From Massilia sp. (lineage in GTDB: Bacteria > Pseudomonadota > Gammaproteobacteria > Burkholderiales > Burkholderiaceae_D), in assembly GCA_025359245.1 (NCBI GenBank), contig JANYGW010000244.1:1-59721 (forward strand): DNA of 59,721 nt, in the 5' to 3' direction. Position numbers and translations under genes: made by a program. Below the pieces are notes generated by a model, which ran no database searches, was not told where the DNA came from, and was given only the letters and a program-made list of their open reading frames with translations. Below, one piece after another: positions 1 to 8,004 of the stretch (the first letter of the stretch is position 1; every line of letters starts with the position of its first letter).

Positions 1-727
1 CCATGTCGAGCGACAGCACGCGCTTGCCCTTGAGCGAATCGGGCACCTCGTTGTTGATGATGCGCTGCGCCAGCCCTTCGACGATGGCGGTCTTGCCGAC
101 GCCCGGCTCGCCGATCAGCACCGGGTTGTTCTTGGTGCGCCGCTGCAGCACCTGGATCGCACGCCGGATCTCGTCGTCGCGCCCGATCACCGGATCGAGC
201 TTGCCCTGGCGCGCGCGCTCGGTCAGGTCGAGCGTGTATTTCTTGAGTGCCTCGCGCTGGCCTTCGGCGTCGGCCGACTGCACGCCCTCGCCGCCGCGCA
301 GCGCCAGGATGGCCGCCTCGAGCGCCTTGCGCGACAAGCCCTGCTCGCGCGCCAGCTTGCCGGCATCGGACTTGTCGTCGGCCAGCGCCAGCAGCACCAT
401 TTCGCTCGACACGAACTGGTCGCCGCGCTTTTGGGCTTCCTTGTCGGACAGGTTCAGCACGTTCATGAATTCGCGGCTGACCTGGGTCTCGCCGCCGGTG
501 CCCGACACCTTGGGCAGGCGCTCGATCGAGCTTTTCAGCGCGCTGGCCAGCCCGCCCACGTTCACGCCCGAGCGCTGCAGCAGCGAGCGGGCGCCGCCGT
601 CGTCCTGGTTCAGCAGCGCGGTGAGCAGGTGGACCGGCTCGATATATTGGTTGTCGCTGCCAACCGCCAGGCTTTGCGCATCGGCGAGCGCTTCCTGCAG
701 CTTGGTGGTCATTTTGTCTTGGCGCAT
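1..727 (-). CDS. clpB: ClpB disaggregase, N-terminal part (gene runs off the window)
   Basis: ATP-dependent protein disaggregase that works with DnaK/DnaJ/GrpE on aggregated proteins in the cytoplasm. About 242 residues are visible, beginning [20 protein letters not shown], which lines up with the start of E. coli ClpB. The double Clp N-domain covers about residues 1-145. The first AAA+ domain follows, with the conserved [18 protein letters not shown] segment and the Walker A GEPGVGKT near residue 205. The start at 727 is preferred over the internal Met6 because it matches the family N-terminus. The middle domain and second AAA+ domain lie beyond the left edge. No sigma-32 promoter was confidently seen upstream. 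Confidence 0.97.
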   Translation of the reverse strand, partial: MRQDKMTTKLQEALADAQSLAVGSDNQYIEPVHLLTALLNQDDGGARSLLQRSGVNVGGLASALKSSIERLPKVSGTGGETQVSREFMNVLNLSDKEAQKRGDQFVSSEMVLLALADDKSDAGKLAREQGLSRKALEAAILALRGGEGVQSADAEGQREALKKYTLDLTERARQGKLDPVIGRDDEIRRAIQVLQRRTKNNPVLIGEPGVGKTAIVEGLAQRIINNEVPDSLKGKRVLSLDM

Positions 728-879
728 GGTCTAGCTCCCTGGGGAATGGGTTTCAGTTGCTAACCAGATTGGGACGTGCCCGGCGTTTTCAAGCTGGCCG
801 GATTGCCTAGTCATAAATGATGAACATAAACGAAAATGGCGCCTCGCGGCGCCATGGAGTCACTGCGCCGGACGGCGCT

Positions 880-1314
880 TTACTCTTTGACGTAGCCGGT
901 TGCGCGGTCGCTCTCGTCGGCCAGCGTGATGTCGCGCACGTTCTTCTGCACCGCCACCGCGGCGAACAGGCTCATCAAAAAGCCCATCGCGAAGAAGCCT
1001 TTTTCGCTGGCGGCCAGCGTCGCGTTGACCAGGCCGACGGCGAGCAGCGCGACCGACAACAGCAGCGACATCCAGCACAGGCCGAAATAAATGCCGGTGA
1101 CCTTGATGCCTTCGAGCCGGTCGCGCACCGATTTTTGCAGCGAGACGGCGGCGAACAGGCCGTACATCAGCAAGGTGAAGTAATAGCCTTTCTCGTTCAG
1201 CTGCATCTGTGCGTTCCACAGGCCGGAGATGTAGGTGATGGCGCCGACGACCAGTGCCAGCCAGGAAGCGCCGACAAAGGCGCCGGTTGGCCGCGGGGAC
1301 AGTTGCTTGGACAT
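880..1314 (-). CDS. YiaA/YiaB-family inner membrane protein
   Basis: A 144-residue membrane protein built from two similar halves. Each half has a pair of transmembrane helices, and the first helix pair is followed by [22 protein letters not shown], the second by [22 protein letters not shown]. This internal duplication with the EKG(Y/F)(Y/F) and QKxVRD motifs is the hallmark of the YiaA/YiaB family, whose function is unknown. The start at 1314 is supported by a strong Shine-Dalgarno sequence (GAAGGAGT) a few bases upstream. It lies between crcB and clpB on the same strand but is separated from both by small gaps. Confidence 0.85.
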   Translation of the reverse strand: MSKQLSPRPTGAFVGASWLALVVGAITYISGLWNAQMQLNEKGYYFTLLMYGLFAAVSLQKSVRDRLEGIKVTGIYFGLCWMSLLLSVALLAVGLVNATLAASEKGFFAMGFLMSLFAAVAVQKNVRDITLADESDRATGYVKE

Positions 1315-1339
1315 GCTGTACTCCTTCTATTGTGAGAAT

Positions 1340-1714
1340 TTACGACAAAATGGCGCGCCAAGTGGCAAAGCCGGCAATACAACAGCTAATCGAACCGGCC
1401 AGGTGCAGCAGCGTGTGGGTCAGCGCCCAGCCGTAATCGCCGCGTTGCAGCAGCAATACGGACTCACCCGAGAATGTCGAAAACGTGGTCAGGCCGCCCA
1501 AAAAACCGGTGACGGCAAACAGCCGCCATTCCGGCGACACATGCGGATAGGCGATGAAAAATCCGATCGCGATGCCGACCAGGTAGCCCCCGCCCAGGTT
1601 GGCCAGCAGCGTGCCCAGTTGCACCTTGGCGTGCAGGTCGGCCAGCAGCAGCGTCAGGCCCCAGCGCAGCCAGGCGCCGAGCGCGGCACCCAGTCCCACG
1701 GCCAGGAAGCTCAT
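1340..1714 (-). CDS. crcB: Fluoride exporter CrcB/Fluc
   Basis: A 124-residue, four-helix membrane protein of the Fluc/CrcB family, which forms dual-topology dimeric fluoride channels protecting the cell from cytoplasmic fluoride. Visible family motifs are the N-terminal GAxLRW-like segment (GAALGAWLRWGLT), GTLLANLGGGYLVGI in helix 2, and the signature GFLGGLTTFSTFSGE in helix 3. The Phe and Thr/Ser of that signature line the ion path. The chosen start at 1714 overlaps the moaE stop in an ATGA arrangement. An in-frame ATG at 1726 would add four residues. No fluoride riboswitch was recognised, which fits its position as a translationally coupled third gene. Confidence 0.92.
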   Translation of the reverse strand: MSFLAVGLGAALGAWLRWGLTLLLADLHAKVQLGTLLANLGGGYLVGIAIGFFIAYPHVSPEWRLFAVTGFLGGLTTFSTFSGESVLLLQRGDYGWALTHTLLHLAGSISCCIAGFATWRAILS

Positions 1715-2169
1715 CGCGCCGCCCATTTTTCCAGCGCGGCGTCGTCGGTGGCGCGCGCGTCGACCCAGCGCGCGCCGTCGGGCGTCTGTTCCTTTTTCCA
1801 GAACGGGGCCTCGGTTTTCAGGTAGTCGATAATGAATTCGCAGGCGGCGAACGCCTCGCCGCGGTGCGCCGCGCTGCAGGCGACCAGCACGATCTGGTCG
1901 AGCGGTTTCAGCGGCCCGACCCGGTGCAGCACGCGCGCGCCGAACAAGGGCCAGCGCTGGCAGGCCCGCTCGACGATGGCCTCGATCGCGGCCTCGGTCA
2001 TGCCGGCGTAATGTTCGAGCTCCATTTCGGCCACGCGCTCGCCCTCGTTCATGTCGCGCACGGTGCCGATGAAGCTGACCACCGCGCCAACCCGGGGATC
2101 CTGGCTGCGCAACAGGGCGATTTCGGTGCTAAGGTCAAAGTCGCCGGTCTGGACCTGCACCCGGCTCAC
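1711..2169 (-). CDS. moaE: Molybdopterin synthase catalytic subunit MoaE
   Basis: 152 residues. MoaE is the large subunit of molybdopterin synthase; with thiocarboxylated MoaD it converts cyclic pyranopterin monophosphate to molybdopterin. Recognisable segments are VVSFIGTVRDMNEG, the LHRVGPLKPLDQIVLV strand region, SAAHRGEAFAACEFIIDYLK and the conserved lysine run APFWKKEQ near the active site. The start is a GTG at 2167-2169 with an AAGGAGGG ribosome site just upstream; it overlaps the TGA of the preceding gene. Longer versions of this frame are only shadow coding inside that gene. MoaD and MoeA are not in the window. Confidence 0.95.
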   Translation of the reverse strand: MSRVQVQTGDFDLSTEIALLRSQDPRVGAVVSFIGTVRDMNEGERVAEMELEHYAGMTEAAIEAIVERACQRWPLFGARVLHRVGPLKPLDQIVLVACSAAHRGEAFAACEFIIDYLKTEAPFWKKEQTPDGARWVDARATDDAALEKWAAR

Positions 2170-4709
2170 TTGCCCTCCTTGCTCACGCGCGCCATCAGGT
2201 GCTCGATGCGCGACACGGTGCGTTCGTCGGCCAGCGCCGGCAAGGCGCACAGCGGCTGGAACTGGGTCGCCAGACCGGCCGGCTTCTGGCCCGACTTGAG
2301 CGACGATTGCAAGGTCTCGACCTGCAGCTTGAGGCGTTCGCGCGCGAATTCGCTGCCGCTGTCGATGCCGGCCGCGATTTCCAGGCGCAGCACTTCGTGC
2401 AGCAGCCTGGCGCGGTTCTGCTCGAGCGTGGCGGCATACGCCGCGCGGCCCGCCGCCAGCGCCGCCTGGGCGGCGTCGAGCCGGCCCTTGAGCGCGCGTT
2501 CGTAGTCGGCGGCCAGCGCCGGCAAGGCGGCCCAGCGCGCGTTCCAGTCGCTTGCGGCCGGGTCGCCGTCCATGGCGGCCAGGCTCGCTTCGAGCTGCTG
2601 GCACAGGCGCAGCTTGTCGCGCAGCGCGCTGGCCTGGGCCTTGCCCGCTTCGCGCTTGGCGCTGTCGACATGCTGCTGCAGCGCGGCCACGGCGCCGTGG
2701 TAGCGCTTGTCGATCCGGGTTTCGTGGGCGCGCGGCACCGGGCCGATCGCCTGCCATTCGGCGCCCGCTTCGCGCAGCAGCCTGGCGGCGCTGGCCGCGT
2801 CGGCCGTGGCGGCGGCCGCTTCGAGGCGTGCACTGATTGCCTCCTTGGCTTCCTCGTGGCCGCGCCGTTCGGCGTCGGCCGCGTGCGCGCTTTCCTTGCG
2901 CTTGGCGAACACGGCGTCGCAGGCGGCGCGGAACCGCTGCCACAGCGCCTGTTCGGACTTGCGTTCGAGCGGCAGCGCACGCGCATGTTCCTGCCAGCGT
3001 TCCTGCAGCGCCTTGAGCGTGTCGAGCGCATGGCGGTCGTTCGGGCTGAGCGCGGCGACCTGGGCGATCATCTGCTCGCGGCTGGCCACTTCGTCCTTGC
3101 GCTGCACTTCCAGCGGGCCTTGCAGCACATTCAGGGCGTCGGTAAATTGCTGGTCGAGGCGCTTCTTGTCCTTGCGGTCGATCGCGCCCAGGTGGCTCCA
3201 CGCCATGCGCAGGCGCTGCACCGTCACGGCCATGTGCTTCCAGTCGACCGTTTCGCCGCTGGCCAGGCGCGCCGTTTCGGCGGCCGCCTCGGCGATCAGG
3301 GCGTCGGCCTTGGCCGCGTTGGTGTGGCGTTCGTCGGCCAGGTGCTTGAAATGGGCCGCCGCCGGCGCATAGGTGGCGCTGCAGGCGGCGTCAAAGCGCT
3401 CCCACAGGCTTTTCGGCGCCGAGCCGGACAAGGTGTCGAGCGACTTCCAGCGGTCGCGCATGCTGCCGACCTTCTTGGCCAGTTCGCTCATCGCCAGGCT
3501 CTGGGTGCCGAGCTGTTCGACCGCCTTGATCAGCTCCTCGCGCGAGACGTTGCCGCCCCAGCGGGCCCAGTCGGACAGGCGTTTCAGTTCGGCGCGCGCA
3601 TGCGCCAGCCGCTCGGACAGGGCCGGCGACAAACGCACGCCCTTGCTGTCCTTGAGCGCCTTGTCGAGGTCCGCGGCCGCGCCCAGCGAACCATGCTGCA
3701 GCGCCGCTTCCATGGCCTCGACCTTGTCGATGAAGTCCTGGTCGGGCGCCTGCGCCGGCTTGCGCCCTTCGCGCGCAGCCGGCGCCGGGGCCACGGTGGC
3801 GGGAATATTCGCCAGCAGCTGCTCGAACCGCTGGCGCAGGTCGGCCGCCACCGGTTCTGGCACTGGCGGCAGCTGGCGCCAGGCCTTGTGCAGCAGCTCG
3901 GCGTTGAGCGTTTCGGGCGCCACGCCCTGCCATTCGGCCAGCAGCGCGTCGCGCCGGGCGATCGCGGCCTGGCTCTGGCCGATATCGACCAGCGAGTGCG
4001 ACACGCGCGTAAATTCGGTGGCGAATTCATTGGTCAGGCTGCGCGGCAGCGAGCCATGCTCGGGCGCGGCCAGCGCCTGCTGCTGGTCCAGTTCCATCTG
4101 CTGCAGCTGGGCCAGCATCTCGGCGGCCGGGATGCCGCTGGCGGCCAGCTTGCGCACCTGGCCGAGGCGGTCGATCATGGCGCGCTGCAGCAGCACCTGG
4201 GTTTCGAGGCGCTTGGCCAGCCCGGCGCGCAGTTCGTCGAAGCGGGGGACGAGTTCGGGCGCGGCGATCACCGACCATTTGCGGTCCAGGTCGGCGACGT
4301 GGTTGGGGGTGAGCTTGTCGTCGCGCAGCAAGGCGTCGGCTTGCTCGATGCACGCCTGGCCGCGCTGCAGTTCGGCGTCGTGGTGGCGGATCGCGTCCAG
4401 CCGCGATTGCATCAGCTTGGCGACGCGGCGGTCGGTATTGCGGATCGCCGCGTACACGCGCTCGAGGTGGGCCGGCGCATGGATGAATTCGGCCGCGGCC
4501 AGGCGCAGCTCGGAATAGTCGCATTGCAGGATGAAATCGGTGGCGCCGGCTTCGTCGCCGCGCAGTCCGGCCATTTTCTGGGCCTGCTGCTCGCGCGACG
4601 AGCCCGCTGGCGCAGCTAGCGGCGCCGTGCCGGCCTCCCCCTGCGCTGGTTTGCCGGCGGGATGGTCATCGGGCTTGTCGCCCGGACGCTTGAAGAGGAA
4701 TTCGAACAT
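2166..4709 (-). CDS. DUF349-repeat coiled-coil protein
   Basis: 847 residues, mostly alpha-helical and rich in Ala, Arg, Glu and Gln. It contains several DUF349-type units, recognisable by the repeated W-x-x-(L/I)...R-F-x-x-A-C(D/S) pattern, for example LWERFDAACSATYAPAAAH, LWQRFRAACDAVFAKRKES and ARWAALPALAADYERALK. The N-terminus MFEFLFKRPGDKPDD is charged and probably disordered. DUF349 proteins of this size are common in Burkholderiales and have no settled function. The stop overlaps the moaE GTG start (GTGA), so moaE and crcB are probably co-translated with it. That linkage is unusual, because moaE normally sits beside moaD or moeA. Confidence 0.8.
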   Translation of the reverse strand: MFEFLFKRPGDKPDDHPAGKPAQGEAGTAPLAAPAGSSREQQAQKMAGLRGDEAGATDFILQCDYSELRLAAAEFIHAPAHLERVYAAIRNTDRRVAKLMQSRLDAIRHHDAELQRGQACIEQADALLRDDKLTPNHVADLDRKWSVIAAPELVPRFDELRAGLAKRLETQVLLQRAMIDRLGQVRKLAASGIPAAEMLAQLQQMELDQQQALAAPEHGSLPRSLTNEFATEFTRVSHSLVDIGQSQAAIARRDALLAEWQGVAPETLNAELLHKAWRQLPPVPEPVAADLRQRFEQLLANIPATVAPAPAAREGRKPAQAPDQDFIDKVEAMEAALQHGSLGAAADLDKALKDSKGVRLSPALSERLAHARAELKRLSDWARWGGNVSREELIKAVEQLGTQSLAMSELAKKVGSMRDRWKSLDTLSGSAPKSLWERFDAACSATYAPAAAHFKHLADERHTNAAKADALIAEAAAETARLASGETVDWKHMAVTVQRLRMAWSHLGAIDRKDKKRLDQQFTDALNVLQGPLEVQRKDEVASREQMIAQVAALSPNDRHALDTLKALQERWQEHARALPLERKSEQALWQRFRAACDAVFAKRKESAHAADAERRGHEEAKEAISARLEAAAATADAASAARLLREAGAEWQAIGPVPRAHETRIDKRYHGAVAALQQHVDSAKREAGKAQASALRDKLRLCQQLEASLAAMDGDPAASDWNARWAALPALAADYERALKGRLDAAQAALAAGRAAYAATLEQNRARLLHEVLRLEIAAGIDSGSEFARERLKLQVETLQSSLKSGQKPAGLATQFQPLCALPALADERTVSRIEHLMARVSKEGK

Positions 4710-4832
4710 GACGTGAGTTCAACCATTCAAAACCGTCATCATAGCAAGAACGGCGGGTCTGGCCAGGGTTTCCCTGCACTGGCTGTGGATCGGCGAGCAT
4801 GCTGATTCCGTCGGTATTGAATTGCGCTACTG

Positions 4833-5426
4833 TCAGTGCACCACGTGGGCGGCCACGGGCGCCGCGCGCACCTGCTCGCGGACCTGTTTGGCCGGCACTG
4901 GCGTGATGCGCGCGGGCCGCGTTTCGAGCACGTAGGCGTCGTGCGCCAGCATCTGGTTGGCGATCGCGAACCAGGCTTCGCCCGAGATCACCGAGCGCGC
5001 CATCGGAAACAGGCAGTGCTCTTCGAGTTCGAGCCGTTTCAGCGTGGCGCTGCAAAAGGCTTCGAGCGCGGCGCAGAACTGCGCCACCTTGAGCCCGGTG
5101 TCGACCGCGCTCGAGCCGAGCCGGATCGCCAGCACGCCCACCGCATCGGTGGCGGCGCGCCCCAGTTCATCGAGCTTGTGCAGCAGTTCGTCGGCCTGGC
5201 GCGTCGCGCTGCGGATGGCGGGAATGAGGAACATGTCCAGCTTGCGCCAATGGCAGCTCTCGTACATGCGTTTAACGGCCTCGACGGCGTAGCCGACCTG
5301 TCCCGGGGTCAGCGCACTCTGGTGCGTGAAATTCTTGTCGATCAGTTGTTGCAGGGACTGCAGACTGATTCGAACGCTGGCCTGTTCGACCGACAGTGCA
5401 ACCAGGGTATATGTCGCCGTTAACAT
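4833..5426 (-). CDS. Hemerythrin-like HHE-type helical bundle protein
   Basis: 197 residues, all-helical. Candidate metal ligands are spaced as in hemerythrin HHE proteins: His59 in ESCHWRKLD, Glu/His residues around 133-137 in LELEEHCLFP, and His162 in QMLAHD. The EEHCLFP segment resembles the E-x-x-LFP signature of the HHE cation-binding domain. The family binds di-iron and senses or carries oxygen or NO, but the ligand set here looks incomplete, so this may be a degenerate member. The start has an excellent ribosome site (GAGGAGAGAG). It stands alone, divergent from nothing obvious, and is followed downstream by the DUF349 gene on the same strand. Confidence 0.55.
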   Translation of the reverse strand: MLTATYTLVALSVEQASVRISLQSLQQLIDKNFTHQSALTPGQVGYAVEAVKRMYESCHWRKLDMFLIPAIRSATRQADELLHKLDELGRAATDAVGVLAIRLGSSAVDTGLKVAQFCAALEAFCSATLKRLELEEHCLFPMARSVISGEAWFAIANQMLAHDAYVLETRPARITPVPAKQVREQVRAAPVAAHVVH

Positions 5427-5625
5427 TCTCTCTCCTCAGAAGGTGCTCGCGTGCGCAGGCGCTGCCCGTATGGGGATGCGGAGAGACCTGGCCGGAGTCG
5501 TTGTAGTTGGACGGGCTTGCGTATTGTCCTTATTGAACAGTTTCTTCAGCCCGGAGAAACAAGTGTAAAGATGTCCGACATCATGAGTTTGATATTTCGC
5601 AAGCCTTGGTGGCGTGGGCAGCGCA

Positions 5626-6597
5626 TTACCAGCGCGAGCGGTGATCTTCCGTCACGCCGACCAGTTGTTTTATTACCACTGCCGGCGCGCCCGAGTTGGC
5701 CCTGGCCACGCCGCGGAAGGTGCCGATCGGCTGGATATAGCTGCTCGCCGCCACCAGCAGGTTCTTGTTTTCGCTGCGCGCGCCCTCGGGCGTGAAGTCG
5801 AGCTCGAGCAGGCCGTCAGCGGTGGCGATATGCCACGGCGCCAGCGGATCGCGCGCATCGAAATCAAAGCGCGCCGCCGCCAGCGGGATGATCTTGCCGT
5901 TCAGCCACAACACATTCTCGTTCGCCCCAAAGTAGCCGGCCTGCAAGTTAAAGCCCAGTTCCAGGCTGTGCGCGCAGGCCCAGCGCCAGTCGGTATCGCG
6001 CGCCAGCAAGCCGTTCGAATAGTCGATGCTGGCCACACCGCCGTCCAGGCTGAAGCACCGTGCGCCGATCCGCACAGCGCCGCGCAGCGCCATGCCGGGC
6101 GACTTCTGGGTCGCGTGCACCGAGCCGCCGTCGACCGCGCCGACGGCCAGCAGCAGCGGGCCGGCGGCGTCGAACTGCGCGTCGATCTCGAAGCCGCCGC
6201 AGCGCAGCGCCAGCGACTGCGGGCCGAGCGCGATGCGCTGCGACAGCCAGCGAAAGCGGCTGGCGCCGCCGGCGTGGTCGGCCAGCTGCGCGCTGATGCC
6301 CGGGATGCCGTCCTGCGAGAACGCCGCCACCAGCTTGCGCGCGCGCCGGTCGAAGGCGTACGCGAACGCGGTGCTGGTCCAACCCAGGTCGACGATCGCC
6401 ACCGCGCAGAAAATCTCGTCGCACGCCAGCGCAATATAGTGCCAGCGCTTGTGGTGGAAATGGCGCCACCAGGCGCTGCGGCGGTACGGCGCGGCCAGCG
6501 CGGCCCAGTCGAAACTGGCGGTCTGGCCGGCGAAGCGGCCGAACGCCGGCTGGCCGGCGCCGTCGACCACGTGCTGCGGGGCGGCGGGCAGCGTCAT
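5626..6597 (-). CDS. DUF2804 family protein
   Basis: 323 residues, soluble, no signal peptide. It matches my memory of the DUF2804 family: aromatic-rich N-terminal third (WWRHFHHKRWHYIALACDE), a beta-rich core with SFDWAALAAPYRR, and the C-terminal IIPLAAARFDFDARDPLAPW segment. The function is not established; the beta-sandwich character recalls lipocalin-like or glycosidase-accessory folds. Its ATG at 6595-6597 overlaps the stop of the upstream glycosylase gene (ATGA), so the two are translationally coupled. Confidence 0.65.
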   Translation of the reverse strand: MTLPAAPQHVVDGAGQPAFGRFAGQTASFDWAALAAPYRRSAWWRHFHHKRWHYIALACDEIFCAVAIVDLGWTSTAFAYAFDRRARKLVAAFSQDGIPGISAQLADHAGGASRFRWLSQRIALGPQSLALRCGGFEIDAQFDAAGPLLLAVGAVDGGSVHATQKSPGMALRGAVRIGARCFSLDGGVASIDYSNGLLARDTDWRWACAHSLELGFNLQAGYFGANENVLWLNGKIIPLAAARFDFDARDPLAPWHIATADGLLELDFTPEGARSENKNLLVAASSYIQPIGTFRGVARANSGAPAVVIKQLVGVTEDHRSRW

Positions 6598-7838
6598 GCG
6601 GCCACGCTCGCGCAGGCCGCCGCCTCGCCCAGCGCCGCAGCGAGCGGCGCGGCGAAGCTGGCCGGCTCGGTGCGCGTGAGCAGCACCTCGGGACAGGCAT
6701 GCCAGGCCGCGCAGCGCACGATGGCCTGCGCGATATCGGCGCACAGGCGCGCACTGACGCGCACGCCCGGCTCCAGCTCGATCAACTTGATCTCGAAGAT
6801 GCCGTCGCGCCGGTGCGCCTTGGCGTCGACCCGGCCCACCAGCGCGCCGCGGCGCAGGATCGGCAGGCTGAAATAGCCATAGCGGCGCTTGGGCGCCGGG
6901 GTATAGCATTCGAGCCGGTAGTCGAAGCCGAACAGCTCGAGCGCGCGCCGGCGGTCCCAGACGATCGGATCGAACGGCGACAGCAAGGCGGTGACGCTGG
7001 GCGCGAGCGCGCCGGCGGCGGCCTGGCGCGCCAGCTCCAGGTGCTCGGGATGGATATAGGCCGGTTCGTCCCAGCCGGCCACGCTGGCCCTGAGCAGCGC
7101 GCCTTCGGCCACCAGCGCCTCGGGGTCGACATGCGGACGGCGGGTGCGGTAATAGTCGGCGATCCAGCCGGCCTTGCACACGCCCAGCGCGCGCACCGCC
7201 TGCAGCGCCAGCTGGCGCCGGGTCTGGTCGATATGCGGCATCTGGCTGTCGTGCCAGCCCGGGTGGACCCGCTCGGCCAGGTCGTATACGCGCTGGAAGT
7301 TGTGGCGCCGCGCGATCATCAGCGCGCCCGACGTGAACAGGACTTCCAGCGAACGCTTCTCGCTTTTCCATTCCCACCAGCCGCCGGCCTGCCCGTCGCT
7401 GCGCTCGAAGTCCGACGAGCGGGTCGGTCCATGCTGGCGGATGTGCGCCAGCACGCCGGCCACGTCGGCGGCCCGTTCGCGCATCCAGGACTCCGAATAC
7501 TTCCAGCCCATCGCCGCCGGATCGAGCATGCGGTGGCGCAGCAGCCGGTAGTCTTCGATCGGCACGAAGCACGCTTCATGGGCCCAGTATTCGAACAGCG
7601 CGCCCTCGGCCAGGTGTTCGCCCAGCCAGGCCGGATCGTAGTCGCCGAGCCGGCTCCACAGCACCAGGTAGGGACTGCGCGCGACCACGCTGATGGTATC
7701 GATCTGGAGCACGCCCATGCGCCGGATCGCCGCCATCAGGTCGGCCTTGACGGCCTTGCGCCGGCGCGGACGCAGCATGCCTTGCGCGGCCAGGTGGAGC
7801 GCGCGCGCGGCGGCAGGGGTCAGGGTCAGGTCGGTCAT
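6594..7838 (-). CDS. YcaQ/AlkX-type DNA glycosylase (winged-helix HTH_42 family)
   Basis: 414 residues. The family unhooks DNA interstrand crosslinks and removes bulky N7-alkylguanines; Streptomyces AlkZ and E. coli YcaQ (AlkX) are studied members. The catalytic Q-x-D motif is visible as QID at residues 45-47 within MGVLQIDTISVVARSPYLVLWSR. It is followed by YDPAWLGEHL and EYWAHEACFVP, both typical of the winged-helix repeats. The C-terminal beta domain shows LSPFDPIVWDRRRALELFGFDYRLE and RRYGYFSLPIL, characteristic of the group. The Q-x-D (rather than Q-x-Q) type favours the broad-specificity AlkX branch. It is coupled to the downstream DUF2804 gene. Confidence 0.85.
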   Translation of the reverse strand: MTDLTLTPAAARALHLAAQGMLRPRRRKAVKADLMAAIRRMGVLQIDTISVVARSPYLVLWSRLGDYDPAWLGEHLAEGALFEYWAHEACFVPIEDYRLLRHRMLDPAAMGWKYSESWMRERAADVAGVLAHIRQHGPTRSSDFERSDGQAGGWWEWKSEKRSLEVLFTSGALMIARRHNFQRVYDLAERVHPGWHDSQMPHIDQTRRQLALQAVRALGVCKAGWIADYYRTRRPHVDPEALVAEGALLRASVAGWDEPAYIHPEHLELARQAAAGALAPSVTALLSPFDPIVWDRRRALELFGFDYRLECYTPAPKRRYGYFSLPILRRGALVGRVDAKAHRRDGIFEIKLIELEPGVRVSARLCADIAQAIVRCAAWHACPEVLLTRTEPASFAAPLAAALGEAAACASVAA

Positions 7839-8004
7839 GTTCCTATTTTAGTAACGTTTCGGCGCACGTTGTTCTCCTGATGAAATTATATTTACATGGC
7901 CAGGGTACAAAAAGCCGTTTTGCGAGCAGAATGGAATCTAACGAACTGTCACAACAAGGACAACCATCGCTTCCCGTCAATCCCATCGCGCCGAGGGCGG
8001 ATAC

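Noticed and set aside
1714-1800. Possible fluoride riboswitch for crcB
   Set aside because: The stretch upstream is the coding end of moaE; no fluoride aptamer pseudoknot pattern was recognised.
2199-4619. Long open frame of about 800 codons on the plus strand opposite the DUF349 gene
   Set aside because: It is the antisense mirror of a GC-rich gene. The composition (Gly/Gln/Arg/Leu-rich without domain) and lack of a ribosome site mark it as shadow coding.
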